In this document: positions 1-6,314 of the stretch, in pieces
Numbering within the stretch: the first letter of the stretch is position 1
Layout: each line of letters begins with the position of its first letter
From: Balneola sp.
GTDB taxonomy: Bacteria > Bacteroidota > Rhodothermia > Balneolales > Balneolaceae
Direction of reading: 5' to 3'
DNA length: 11,463 nucleotides
NCBI GenBank assembly: GCA_002730655.1
Contig: PCAT01000021.1
Coordinates: forward strand, 1 to 11,463
Notes under the pieces: generated by a model
Seen by the model: only the letters and a program-made list of their open reading frames with translations
Databases searched by the model: none
What the model was told of the DNA's origin: nothing
Position numbers and translations under genes: made by a program

Positions 1-183
1 ATCGGAAACAAGCTCTCCAGAGTCTAGTATGGCTTTTACTTTAATTCCCAGTGGTGTTTTGTTGTGTATAGCCGTTCTAAACATGTTTCCAGTTGACAAA
101 TGGGCGATACCAAAATGATGTATTATATATTCGGCTTGCGTGCCCTTACCCGCTCCTGGGGGGCCAAATAAAATAATATTCAT
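1..183 (-). CDS. adk: Adenylate kinase, N-terminal part (runs off left edge)
   Basis: The 61 visible codons begin MNIILFGPPGAGKGTQ, the adenylate kinase P-loop (residues 7-15) that binds the phosphates in the reaction ATP + AMP = 2 ADP. They continue through the AMP-site motif LSTGNMFR (30-37) to a segment ending SGELVSD (55-61), which matches the start of the AMP-binding region. The family is usually about 190-215 residues, so roughly two thirds of the gene lies outside the window. The ATG at 183 is chosen because the P-loop follows at the normal distance; no clear Shine-Dalgarno precedes it. It is the last visible gene of the ffh-rpsP-rimM-trmD-rplS series, 76 bp after rplS, and probably co-transcribed. 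One oddity is Asn33, where most adenylate kinases have Asp in the STGD motif. The protein is expected to be cytosolic. Confidence 0.95.
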   Translation of the reverse strand, partial: MNIILFGPPGAGKGTQAEYIIHHFGIAHLSTGNMFRTAIHNKTPLGIKVKAILDSGELVSD

Positions 184-259
184 GAATGAAAGTTATAACA
201 GTTAATAAAGAATGGTTTCAACCCAAAAAAAGCTGAAAGCGAAGGGTTTTAAAAAGGCT

Positions 260-607
260 TTATTTAGACTCTTTTTCTTTAATTCTTGCAGCTTTTCCAC
301 GTAATTCACGTAAATAAAAGAGTTTAGAGCGTCTAACTTTTCCGTGTTTTTTTACATCTATTTTTGCAATAAAAGGTGAGTTTATTGGAAATATACGCTC
401 TACACCAATACTCCCACTAATTTTTCGAACGGTGAAAGTTTTATTTGGCCCACTGCCGCGGACTGATAATACAACCCCTTCGTATTGCTGAATTCTTTCC
501 TTTTCACCTTCACGTACGCGATAGTGCACATTAACGGTGTCACCAGCAGCAAAAGAGGGTATGTTGTCGTTAATTAGGCTTTGTTCAACTAATTTTAGTT
601 TGTCCAT
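260..607 (-). CDS. rplS: 50S ribosomal protein L19
   Basis: At 115 residues it has the usual bacterial L19 length, and the whole protein aligns by eye with the family. An N-terminal helix is followed by the SH3-like barrel (AGDTVNVHYRVREG, about 21-34; QYEGVVLSVRG, 41-51; SIGVERIFPINSP, 66-78). The C-terminal signature VRRSKLFYLRELRGKAARIKE (91-111) is diagnostic. L19 sits at the interface between the large and small subunits. The gene starts 58 bp after trmD in the same direction and keeps the classic rpsP-rimM-trmD-rplS order. The leader contains AAAGG about 7-8 nt before the ATG, one of the better ribosome-binding candidates in the window. The spacer upstream holds a small inverted repeat (630-647). 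Confidence 0.98.
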   Translation of the reverse strand: MDKLKLVEQSLINDNIPSFAAGDTVNVHYRVREGEKERIQQYEGVVLSVRGSGPNKTFTVRKISGSIGVERIFPINSPFIAKIDVKKHGKVRRSKLFYLRELRGKAARIKEKESK

Positions 608-629
608 AGTAGTACCTTTGGTATTAAGT

Positions 630-647
630 AATAGGCATTAACCTATT
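630..647 (-). repeat. 6-bp inverted repeat in the trmD-rplS spacer
   Basis: The arms AATAGG and CCTATT are separated by a 6-nt loop and could form a small hairpin in the mRNA just after trmD and ahead of rplS. No U-run follows in the direction of transcription, so it does not look like an intrinsic terminator. It could be an mRNA processing or stability element that adjusts L19 against TrmD levels, or it could be chance in AT-rich DNA. Confidence 0.25.
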
Positions 648-665
648 GTTAAGTTAATAATCTTT

Positions 666-1349
666 TTAGTCGTCTTTTAATAAATCTTTTCTTTTAGTTT
701 TTGTCTTTTGAAATGACCGCTCATCTTGCCAGAGCTTAATTTTCTTTGGATTACCCGACCGAAGAACACCAGGAACTACCCAGCCGTTGAAGTTAGCTGG
801 CCGCGTGTACACCGGGGCTTCAAGGAGTCCATTTTGAAAGGAGTCGTTAAGTGCGCTTCCTGCGTCACCTATAGCCCCGGGTAATAAACGGACAATGGCG
901 TCAATGATCATCATCGCAGGGAGCTCGCCGCCGGAAAGAACAACATCTCCGATGCTGTATTCTTTTGTTATAAGATGTTCTCTAATTCGCTGATCAACAC
1001 CTTTGTAGTGCCCGCAAAGAATGAGAATGTTTTTTTTAAGGCTTAATGTGTTAGCCTCTTTTTGCGTAAAAGGCACACCATCTGGCGCTGTAAATATTAT
1101 CTCGTCATATGAGCGCTGGTCACAAAGATATTTAATGCAGTCGAAAATAGGCTGGGGGCTAAGTACCATCCCTGGATCGCCACCATATGGGTAATCATCT
1201 ATTTTTAAGTGCTTATCGTTTGTAAAATTTCGCAAGTCGTGAATATAAATATCCACCAGACTTTTTTCCTTGGCTCGTTTAACTATACTATAGTCTAGCG
1301 GGCCACTTAACAATGCGGGGACGGCAGATATAATATCAAAGCGGATCAT
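666..1349 (-). CDS. trmD: tRNA (guanine(37)-N1)-methyltransferase TrmD
   Basis: TrmD methylates N1 of G37, next to the anticodon, using S-adenosylmethionine, and so prevents +1 frameshifting. The 227 residues match the family length apart from a short basic tail. Visible motifs are YPYGGDPGMVLSPQP (53-67), the knotted SAM-binding segments LILCGHYKGVDQRI (109-122) and YSIGDVVLSGGELPAMMIIDAIVRLLPG (131-158), and then NDSF with Asp169 and the substrate-recognition stretch APVYTRP (178-184). Arg154 and Asp169 coincide with the catalytic residues known from the E. coli enzyme. Its ATG overlaps the rimM stop (ATGA), implying translational coupling. The C-terminus after about 205 is rich in Lys and Arg (QKTKTKRK), plausibly contacting tRNA. 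Confidence 0.98.
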   Translation of the reverse strand: MIRFDIISAVPALLSGPLDYSIVKRAKEKSLVDIYIHDLRNFTNDKHLKIDDYPYGGDPGMVLSPQPIFDCIKYLCDQRSYDEIIFTAPDGVPFTQKEANTLSLKKNILILCGHYKGVDQRIREHLITKEYSIGDVVLSGGELPAMMIIDAIVRLLPGAIGDAGSALNDSFQNGLLEAPVYTRPANFNGWVVPGVLRSGNPKKIKLWQDERSFQKTKTKRKDLLKDD

Positions 1350-1894
1350 AAACCCGTTAGGTTATTTACATTCGAGAAAACAATAGTTTGCTTTGTCGTA
1401 TTTATTTCTACTAAATAGGGTTCAACTAATGGGATGAGCAAGGACCCTTCGTTAGTCGCTACGTTAACTAAGGGCTGAACGCTTGGGACGTCGGCAGGAA
1501 TTATAGTACCTATTAAATCGCCATGTTCATCGAGGGCAGTAAAACCGTCATAACGTTTACTTTTTTCTGGATCATTGTGCGACCAGTTATTATAGAGATT
1601 TGCATCAATAAATAAATGGCGATGCTGAATAGCTTCGGCTTGCGATCGATTAGCAATTTTATCAAATCTAACAAAGAACGAGGTAGAGTTCCGTTTATTT
1701 TCTTTTCGAAAAGACAGAGCCCGTAAAGGATATAAATCACCTCTGTTATTTTTGAGAAAAACTAACAAGTTCTCTTGATCATCTATAACAGAGGGATCCG
1801 GTAGCTCCCAAACAACCTTTACCTCTCCGTGAAGGCTGTGGGCACGATCTATATAGCCAACGCTCTTAAATCCAGAGGGACCTGAGTTGTTCAT
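1346..1894 (-). CDS. rimM: 16S rRNA processing / 30S maturation factor RimM
   Basis: RimM helps mature the head of the 30S subunit and binds S19. The protein has 182 residues, normal for the family. The N-terminal RimM barrel opens with SVGYIDRAHSLHGEVKV (11-27), the typical signature. It is followed by a region with FFVRFDKIANRSQAEAIQHRHLFID (73-97), equivalent to the usual stretch containing R..AE.L.G..L. A PRC-type barrel spans about 115-175 (YDGFTALDEHGDLIGTI, then SLLIPLVEPYLVEIN). The gene lies 17 bp after rpsP and overlaps trmD by 4 bp, the textbook arrangement. Sequence conservation is modest, as is normal for RimM, so gene order adds much of the certainty. Confidence 0.95.
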   Translation of the reverse strand: MNNSGPSGFKSVGYIDRAHSLHGEVKVVWELPDPSVIDDQENLLVFLKNNRGDLYPLRALSFRKENKRNSTSFFVRFDKIANRSQAEAIQHRHLFIDANLYNNWSHNDPEKSKRYDGFTALDEHGDLIGTIIPADVPSVQPLVNVATNEGSLLIPLVEPYLVEINTTKQTIVFSNVNNLTGL

Positions 1895-1911
1895 GGAACT
1901 AATTCAAGGCT

Positions 1912-2670
1912 TTATTTAGTGTTTTTTTTTGCTTCCCAGGCAGCCAAAACCGTTTTACGCACCTCGCTGTCTGTTACAAAACCATCAAGATTTTCCAAGG
2001 CTGATGCAGCAATGTGGTTGACCGCTTCTTTGGCCGACATGTCAACAGACTTTTTACCGGACTGTTGTTTTATCTCAGTTTCAGTTTTTGGATCGGCCGT
2101 TTCCTCAGCGGCAGGCTCCACTTGTTCAGCGGCCGCCTCTGTTTCAGTTTCAGTTTTTGGATCGGCTGTTTCCTCGGCGGCAGGCTCCACTTGCTCAGCG
2201 GCCGCCTCTGCTGCTGTTTCTTCTGCTTCCTTCTCGATTTCGGCCGCAACCGCGCTAACTTTTTGTTTTATTTGCTTTTTAACTTCTTTCTCTTCAGCAA
2301 TTAGGCTTGCGCGAACCTGGTCTTTCCGGGAGACTTCCGCTTGTTCTTTTGATTCGCGGTTAGCTTTCCACTCTTCAATCGCGGCATTAATTTCTTCTTC
2401 ACTTTTGCCCCACATTTGTAAGTGACGCTTATAAAGAAAACCTTGATGGCGGAGAATTTTTTGTACTGCATCGGTTGGTTTAGCGCCTTGATCTAACCAG
2501 TAGCTGATCCGCTCTTCGTTAATAATAGTTTCTTTTTTCTCGGTTACACCATCATAGCGGCCAACTTGTTCTATAATTCGGCCATCGCGAGGTGAACGGC
2601 TGTCAGCAACTACGATATGATAGATAGGACGACGAATACGCCCTTTACGTTGTAGTCTAATTTTAATCAA
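1912..2670 (-). CDS. rpsP: 30S ribosomal protein S16 with long acidic C-terminal extension
   Basis: The first 85 or so residues are canonical S16 (IKIRLQRKGRIRRPIYHIVVADSRSPRDGRIIEQVGRYDG, then the WLDQGAKPTDAVQKILRHQGFLYKRHL region). S16 is an early-assembling 30S protein. The total of 252 residues is about three times the E. coli length. The extra part is a charged Lys/Glu segment (about 90-150), a Glu/Ala/Thr-rich tail containing a 23-residue tandem repeat, and a more structured-looking end (SAKEAVNHIAASALENLDGF onward). C-terminal extensions on S16 are common in Bacteroidota. The start is read as TTG at 2670: translation then begins M-IKIRL exactly as in the family, no in-frame ATG or GTG lies just upstream, and a TGAGG sits 8 nt before it. 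The gene lies 36 bp after ffh and 17 bp before rimM. Confidence 0.96.
   Translation of the reverse strand: MIKIRLQRKGRIRRPIYHIVVADSRSPRDGRIIEQVGRYDGVTEKKETIINEERISYWLDQGAKPTDAVQKILRHQGFLYKRHLQMWGKSEEEINAAIEEWKANRESKEQAEVSRKDQVRASLIAEEKEVKKQIKQKVSAVAAEIEKEAEETAAEAAAEQVEPAAEETADPKTETETEAAAEQVEPAAEETADPKTETEIKQQSGKKSVDMSAKEAVNHIAASALENLDGFVTDSEVRKTVLAAWEAKKNTK
2075..2212 (-). repeat. Tandem 69-bp duplication inside the S16 tail
   Basis: Two adjacent 69-bp units (2075-2143 and 2144-2212) differ at four positions that I can count. Each encodes a 23-residue unit beginning EAAAEQVEPAAEETADPKTE. The duplication keeps the reading frame. Within the aligned repeat all differences but one at the edge are synonymous. 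This looks like an in-frame slippage or recombination duplication in a disordered acidic tail. Confidence 0.9.
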
Positions 2671-2706
2671 TGATTTGTCCTCAGTTGAGTTTTTATTTAA
2701 TGCTCT

Positions 2707-4047
2707 TTATCGCCCAAAAGACATGTTTTTTAGTCCTTGAAGCGCGCGCCCTGTTTTTCCTTTATTCGACAGGTTTTTCATCATTTTCTTCATCTGATCA
2801 AACTGTTTAATTAAATCGTTTATTTCTTTAACAGTTCTACCGGAACCCAAGGCAATACGCTTACGGCGAGAGCCGTTTAGTATTTCAGGATTCCGCCGCT
2901 CCTCCGGCGTCATAGAATAGATAATGGACTCAACGGGCTTAAACGCATCGTCATTGATTTCTGCATCTTCTATTGCTTTGCTGGCGCCGGGAATCATTTT
3001 GACGAGATCACCTAAGTCTCCCATCTTTTTAACTTTTTGAATTTGATCGAGAAAATCTTCCAAGTCAAATTTATTGGAGCGAATTTTCTTTTGAAGCTGC
3101 AGAGCTTCTTTTTCATCAAATTCTCTTTGAGCGCGCTCAACTAACGATACCACATCTCCCATGCCCAAAATACGTTGGGCCATACGATCTGGGAAGAAGG
3201 GGCTTAAAGCATCTAACTTTTCCCCAGTGCCTACAAACTTAATAGGTTTATTAACAACCGATTTAATAGAGAGCGCCGCTCCCCCGCGGGTATCACCATC
3301 TAATTTTGTAAGAACAACTCCATCGTAGTTAATACGCTCATTGAACTCTTTTGCAGTGTTTACAGCGTCTTGGCCCGTCATAGAATCTACAACAAATAGA
3401 ATTTCAGAGGGGTTGATCTGTTTTTTTATTTCTGCAATTTCGTTCATCATCTCTTCGTCTACGTGTAAACGCCCAGCAGTATCTATAATGACGGTATCCA
3501 TAGCTAAACTACGAGCCATTGATACAGCTTCTTTGGCGACTCGAACAGCGTCTTTTTGTTCAATCGAGTACACGGGAACATCCACTTGTGATCCAAGTGT
3601 TTTTAACTGGGTTACGGCAGCAGGGCGATAAACATCGGCGGCAGCAAGAAGCGGATTCCTTTTATGCTCCTGCTTAAGGTATCTAGCTAGTTTACCTGCG
3701 AAGGTAGTTTTTCCAGAACCTTGTAATCCAGCAATGAGAATGACTGTTGGAGGGGTGTTGGCAAAGGTGATTGTAGAAGGATTTCCACCAAAAGCCTCGA
3801 CTAATTCGTCATATACAATTTTGGTGAATTGTTGCCCAGGATTGACGCTGGTCAACACACCCGACCCTAATACCTTGTCTTTTACCTCCGTAGTAAACGT
3901 TCGGGCAACCTCGTAATTAACGTCAGCATCCAATAAAGCCCGGCGTATTTCGCGCACGGTCTCAGCGATGTTCACCTCGGTGATGCGCGCTTCGCCCTTC
4001 AGGCTCTGAAAAGCTTTATCTAATTTGGATGATAATTGTTCAAACAT
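2707..4047 (-). CDS. ffh: Signal recognition particle GTPase Ffh (SRP54)
   Basis: Ffh binds 4.5S RNA and signal sequences of nascent membrane and secreted proteins, and with FtsY delivers ribosomes to SecYEG. The 446 residues match the family. Domains in order are the N helical bundle (about 1-95, with the VREIRRALLDADVN motif at 31-44) and the G domain with P-loop GLQGSGKT (107-114), insertion box, DTAGR (189-193), TKLDGDTRGG (247-256) and GTGEK (273-277). The methionine-rich M domain (about 305-446) carries the RNA-binding SRRKRIALGSGRTVKEIN stretch (393-410). It is the first gene of the minus-strand operon, divergent from fabI; the ATG at 4047 has no obvious Shine-Dalgarno. 4.5S RNA itself is not seen in the window. 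Confidence 0.98.
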   Translation of the reverse strand: MFEQLSSKLDKAFQSLKGEARITEVNIAETVREIRRALLDADVNYEVARTFTTEVKDKVLGSGVLTSVNPGQQFTKIVYDELVEAFGGNPSTITFANTPPTVILIAGLQGSGKTTFAGKLARYLKQEHKRNPLLAAADVYRPAAVTQLKTLGSQVDVPVYSIEQKDAVRVAKEAVSMARSLAMDTVIIDTAGRLHVDEEMMNEIAEIKKQINPSEILFVVDSMTGQDAVNTAKEFNERINYDGVVLTKLDGDTRGGAALSIKSVVNKPIKFVGTGEKLDALSPFFPDRMAQRILGMGDVVSLVERAQREFDEKEALQLQKKIRSNKFDLEDFLDQIQKVKKMGDLGDLVKMIPGASKAIEDAEINDDAFKPVESIIYSMTPEERRNPEILNGSRRKRIALGSGRTVKEINDLIKQFDQMKKMMKNLSNKGKTGRALQGLKNMSFGR

Positions 4048-4081
4048 GGTTTACAGGAAATCCGAATTGTTTTACAGCCCA

Positions 4082-4112
4082 AAAAAATACGGTATAAATA
4101 CGGGCTTATCAA
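4082..4112 (-). promoter_or_regulatory. Candidate Bacteroidota-type promoter for the ffh operon
   Basis: On the minus strand a TTG (4112-4110) is followed after 20 nt by TATTTTTT (4089-4082), seven of eight positions of the Bacteroidota primary-sigma -7 element TAnnTTTG, with the TTG in the -33 role. It would start transcription a few tens of bases before the ffh ATG. The poly-T run makes a chance match easier, so this is tentative. Its -33 end overlaps the DnaA-box-like palindrome. Confidence 0.3.
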
Positions 4113-4127
4113 CATTAATGTGGATAA
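4106..4127. promoter_or_regulatory. Inverted pair of DnaA-box-like 9-mers between ffh and fabI
   Basis: The plus strand carries TTATCAACA (4106-4114) and, after 4 bp, TGTGGATAA (4119-4127), which on the minus strand is TTATCCACA, the perfect consensus DnaA box. The two 9-mers plus the TTAA between them form a 22-bp palindrome with a single mismatched pair. It sits in the only divergent spacer between the ffh operon and fabI-ruvC-ruvA, so it could be a DnaA-responsive operator for one or both promoters. No AT-rich unwinding region with a cluster of further boxes is seen, so an origin is not supported. Confidence 0.45.
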
Positions 4128-4220
4128 TTGTTAAAAAAGATTGCGAGGCCTTTTGGCGTTCTTTTTTAGCAAAAACAGTGGTATTTTATTAATTATAATT
4201 ATTAATGGAATCTAGTATAT

Positions 4221-5057
4221 ATGAGTACAGATGGCTATGGGCTGTTAAAAGGAAAGAAAGGAATTATTTTTGGAGCACTAGACGATCGTAGTATTGCGTG
4301 GAGGATTGCTCTTGCTTGTAAAAGAGAGGGCGCTGACTTTGTGTTATCAAACGCACCGATAGCGTTGAGATTAGGCGCTTTAAATGCGCTTTCTGAAGAA
4401 ACGGAGGCCCCAATTATCCCTTGTGATGTTACTAGCGATGATGATATTGAGGCGCTCGTCGATCAGGCGAAAGAACATTTTAGCAGCGGGGTTGATTTTG
4501 TACTACACGCCATTGGAATGTCTCCTAATATTAGGAAGAAAAAGGAATACACAGACCTTAACTATAAATGGTTTCAACAGTCGCTTGACATTTCTGCTAT
4601 TTCATTGCACCGAATTTTACATCATGCAGATGCCAAGGGGGCGCTAAATGATAACGCCTCAATCGTAGCTCTTTCATACATAGGCGCACAACGGATATTT
4701 AGTAAATATTCGGATATGAATGATGCTAAAGCACTGCTTGAAAGTATAGCAAGAAATTATGGTAGCCGTCTAGCAAAAAGGGGAATTCGCGTTAATACGG
4801 TGTCTCAGGCGCCGACAAAGACTTCTGCAGGATCAGGGATAAAAAATTTTGACGGGATGTTTGCGTTCGCGGAAAAATTATCACCCCTTGGAAATCCAAC
4901 GGCAGATGAATGCGCGGATTATTGCGTAACATTATTTTCCGATTTAACTCGGAAAGTGACTATGCAAAATTTATTTCATGACGGCGGCTTTGTTACCTCT
5001 GGGTTTTCCGAAGAGCTCTTAGACGATCTGGCTCGTTTGTATACGGAAGAGAAATAA
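4221..5057 (+). CDS. fabI: Enoyl-[acyl-carrier-protein] reductase, FabI type
   Basis: FabI reduces trans-2-enoyl-ACP with NAD(P)H in the last step of each fatty-acid elongation cycle. The 278-residue protein is a divergent short-chain dehydrogenase: nucleotide-binding region KGIIFGALDDRSIAWRIA (13-30), HAIGMSP (96-102) in place of the E. coli HSIGFAP, and the catalytic set Tyr153, Tyr163 and Lys170 (YIGAQRIFSKYSDMNDAK), the FabI spacing of Y-x6-K. The segment VNTVSQAPTKTSAGSGIK and the C-terminal TRKVTMQNLFHDGGF are typical of Bacteroidota FabI. FabI is the target of triclosan-like inhibitors in other bacteria; susceptibility cannot be read from here. The ATG at 4221 has only a weak GGA about 11 nt upstream. 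It leads a tight plus-strand run, with ruvC starting 1 bp after its stop. Confidence 0.96.
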   Translation: MSTDGYGLLKGKKGIIFGALDDRSIAWRIALACKREGADFVLSNAPIALRLGALNALSEETEAPIIPCDVTSDDDIEALVDQAKEHFSSGVDFVLHAIGMSPNIRKKKEYTDLNYKWFQQSLDISAISLHRILHHADAKGALNDNASIVALSYIGAQRIFSKYSDMNDAKALLESIARNYGSRLAKRGIRVNTVSQAPTKTSAGSGIKNFDGMFAFAEKLSPLGNPTADECADYCVTLFSDLTRKVTMQNLFHDGGFVTSGFSEELLDDLARLYTEEK

Positions 5058-5058
5058 C

Positions 5059-5625
5059 ATGTCAAAAACAATCCTTGGCATTGACCCAGGCTCCCGAGTA
5101 ATGGGGTATGCGGTGCTGTCTGAAGATCGCGGAAAACTAATAGCTCTTCGTTGCGATGTTATTCGGTTGGTACACATCGAAAACCATTTGGACCGGCTAA
5201 ATGTTATTTTTGATAAAGTTACTGCTTTATTGAAATCTATAAATCCGAGTAGTTGTGCCATTGAAACCCCTATTTATGGGGCTGATCCCCAGGCAATGTT
5301 AAAGCTGGGTAGGGCTCAGGCCGCGGCCATTTTGGCCATGAAGCAGCAGGGGCGGGTGGTACATGAGTACTATCCTAAAGAAGTAAAAAAAGCCATCACA
5401 GGGAATGGAAACGCCAACAAAGAGCAAGTAGCTTTTATGCTGGGAAAGATGATACAACTACCAGAAGAAAGGCTTTCTAAAGACGCTACAGATGCATTGG
5501 CGGTTGCGTGGTGTCACAATATGAATATCAAAGGCACTAAAATAAGAAAACAAGCTCATCAGAATAATAAGAAAGGAGATTGGACGGCCTTTGTTGCCGA
5601 TCATCCAAATAGAGTTAAGTCATGA
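5059..5625 (+). CDS. ruvC: Crossover junction endodeoxyribonuclease RuvC
   Basis: RuvC is the dimeric Mg2+-dependent resolvase that nicks Holliday junctions symmetrically. The 188 residues show the RNase H-like fold motifs in order: ILGIDPGSRVMGYAVL (5-20) with catalytic Asp9; CAIETPIYGADPQAMLKLGRAQ (66-87) with Glu69; and LSKDATDALAVAWCH (139-153) with Asp142 and Asp145. Together these match the four acidic catalytic residues of the family. The C-terminal 30 residues are basic and slightly longer than in E. coli. One base separates it from the fabI stop and it overlaps ruvA by 4 bp, so the three genes are probably one transcript. ruvB, which completes the branch-migration machinery, is not in this window. 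Confidence 0.97.
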   Translation: MSKTILGIDPGSRVMGYAVLSEDRGKLIALRCDVIRLVHIENHLDRLNVIFDKVTALLKSINPSSCAIETPIYGADPQAMLKLGRAQAAAILAMKQQGRVVHEYYPKEVKKAITGNGNANKEQVAFMLGKMIQLPEERLSKDATDALAVAWCHNMNIKGTKIRKQAHQNNKKGDWTAFVADHPNRVKS

Positions 5626-6224
5626 TACGTTTTTTAGAGGGAGTACTTGAAGAGAAAGAAGACTTAGGAGTGGTTATTAATGTTCAAGGCGTGGGCTATG
5701 GACTTAGTTGTTCCCGTTTTACCCAAGAAGAATTACCCGGAAAAGGAGAAACAGTAAGACTCTTGGTTTACCACCATATTACCGATAGCGATCAACGCCT
5801 TTTTGGTTTTAATAATGTAGAAGAAAAAGTTTTGTTTGAGCAGCTAATCACCGTAAAAGGGGTTGGGCCAAAGCTCGGCATTACAATTTTAAGCGGTATA
5901 CCAATTAACGAATTGATGAGTGCTATTATAAATGGACAGGCAGGGCTGCTTTCAAAGATACCGGGTATTGGAAAAAAAACAGCAGAGCGAATTATTCTCG
6001 AACTACGTGAGAAGGTGGCAGAGACGTCGGTCTTGGGAGAAGGAACAATCAAAAGGGGTGGGGGAGAGTTTAATAACGTTGCTATGGAGGCGGTTAAAGC
6101 GTTACGTTCTTTAGGTTTTCGCGATAAAGACGCGGGGGAGGCTGTTGCAAAAATTCAGAAAGAAGGACAGAACACAGATCTTTCCGGCCTCATAAAGCAA
6201 TCGCTGAGGGTGTTAAAATCTTAG
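5622..6224 (+). CDS. ruvA: Holliday junction branch-migration protein RuvA
   Basis: RuvA tetramers hold the four-way junction in a planar form and load RuvB. At 200 residues it has the family length. Domain I (1-62) is the OB fold (MIRFLEGVLEE, VVINVQGVGYGLSC, LLVYHHITDSDQRLFGF). Domain II carries two helix-hairpin-helix motifs, VKGVGPKLG (78-86) and IPGIGKKTAERI (113-124). A short flexible linker (about 135-150) joins to domain III (150-200), which binds RuvB. The ATG at 5622 overlaps the ruvC stop (ATGA), pointing to translational coupling. A 90-bp gap with promoter-like sequence follows, so the transcript may end or be boosted there. Confidence 0.97.
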   Translation: MIRFLEGVLEEKEDLGVVINVQGVGYGLSCSRFTQEELPGKGETVRLLVYHHITDSDQRLFGFNNVEEKVLFEQLITVKGVGPKLGITILSGIPINELMSAIINGQAGLLSKIPGIGKKTAERIILELREKVAETSVLGEGTIKRGGGEFNNVAMEAVKALRSLGFRDKDAGEAVAKIQKEGQNTDLSGLIKQSLRVLKS

Positions 6225-6263
6225 CAAAAGCTTAACAATTTCTTTATTTCCGATTTGCAAAAG
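6224..6263 (+). repeat. Direct repeat GCAAAAG spaced 33 bp, upstream of response regulator
   Basis: GCAAAAG occurs at 6224-6230 and again at 6257-6263, a start-to-start distance of 33 bp, or about three helical turns. The second copy ends 2 bp before the candidate -33 TTG. Such placement suits an activator or autoregulator site, but a 7-mer repeat in AT-rich DNA can be chance. Confidence 0.25.
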
Positions 6264-6265
6264 AG

Positions 6266-6295
6266 TTGGCGACCTTTAAATTATGACTAATCTTG
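6266..6295 (+). promoter_or_regulatory. Candidate Bacteroidota-type promoter for the two-component operon
   Basis: TTG (6266-6268) and TAATCTTG (6288-6295) are separated by 19 nt. This matches the Bacteroidota primary-sigma consensus TTG / TAnnTTTG at all fixed positions but one. Transcription would start near 6300, leaving a leader of roughly 15 nt before the GTG start at 6315. It is the best promoter match I see in the window. Confidence 0.5.
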
Positions 6296-6314
6296 AAAAT
6301 TAGCCCAAACAACT

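Noticed and set aside
220..248. Possible terminator after rplS (arms AACCC and GGGTT)
   Set aside because: The stem is 5 bp with a loop of about 19 nt and no U-run after it in the direction of transcription; adk continues in the same direction.
1919..2425. Long plus-strand open frames opposite rpsP (168 and 96 residues)
   Set aside because: They are antisense to a certain S16 gene. Their Ser/Ala- and Phe/Leu-rich repeats are the mirror image of the Glu/Ala tail repeat, with no independent start signal.
4194..4199. TATAAT sequence upstream of fabI as a sigma70 -10 box
   Set aside because: No -35 hexamer lies at 16-18 bp, and the host appears to use a Bacteroidota-type sigma consensus; the stretch is simply AT-rich.
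4048..4220. Replication origin suggested by DnaA-like boxes
   Set aside because: Only one inverted pair is present, with no box cluster, no dnaA/dnaN neighbours and no distinct unwinding element.
5019..5261. Minus-strand open frame of 80 residues over the fabI/ruvC junction, and similar short frames opposite ruvA, the kinase and the hydrolase
   Set aside because: All lie across well-supported genes, show no recognisable domain and are explained as shadows of the coding strand.
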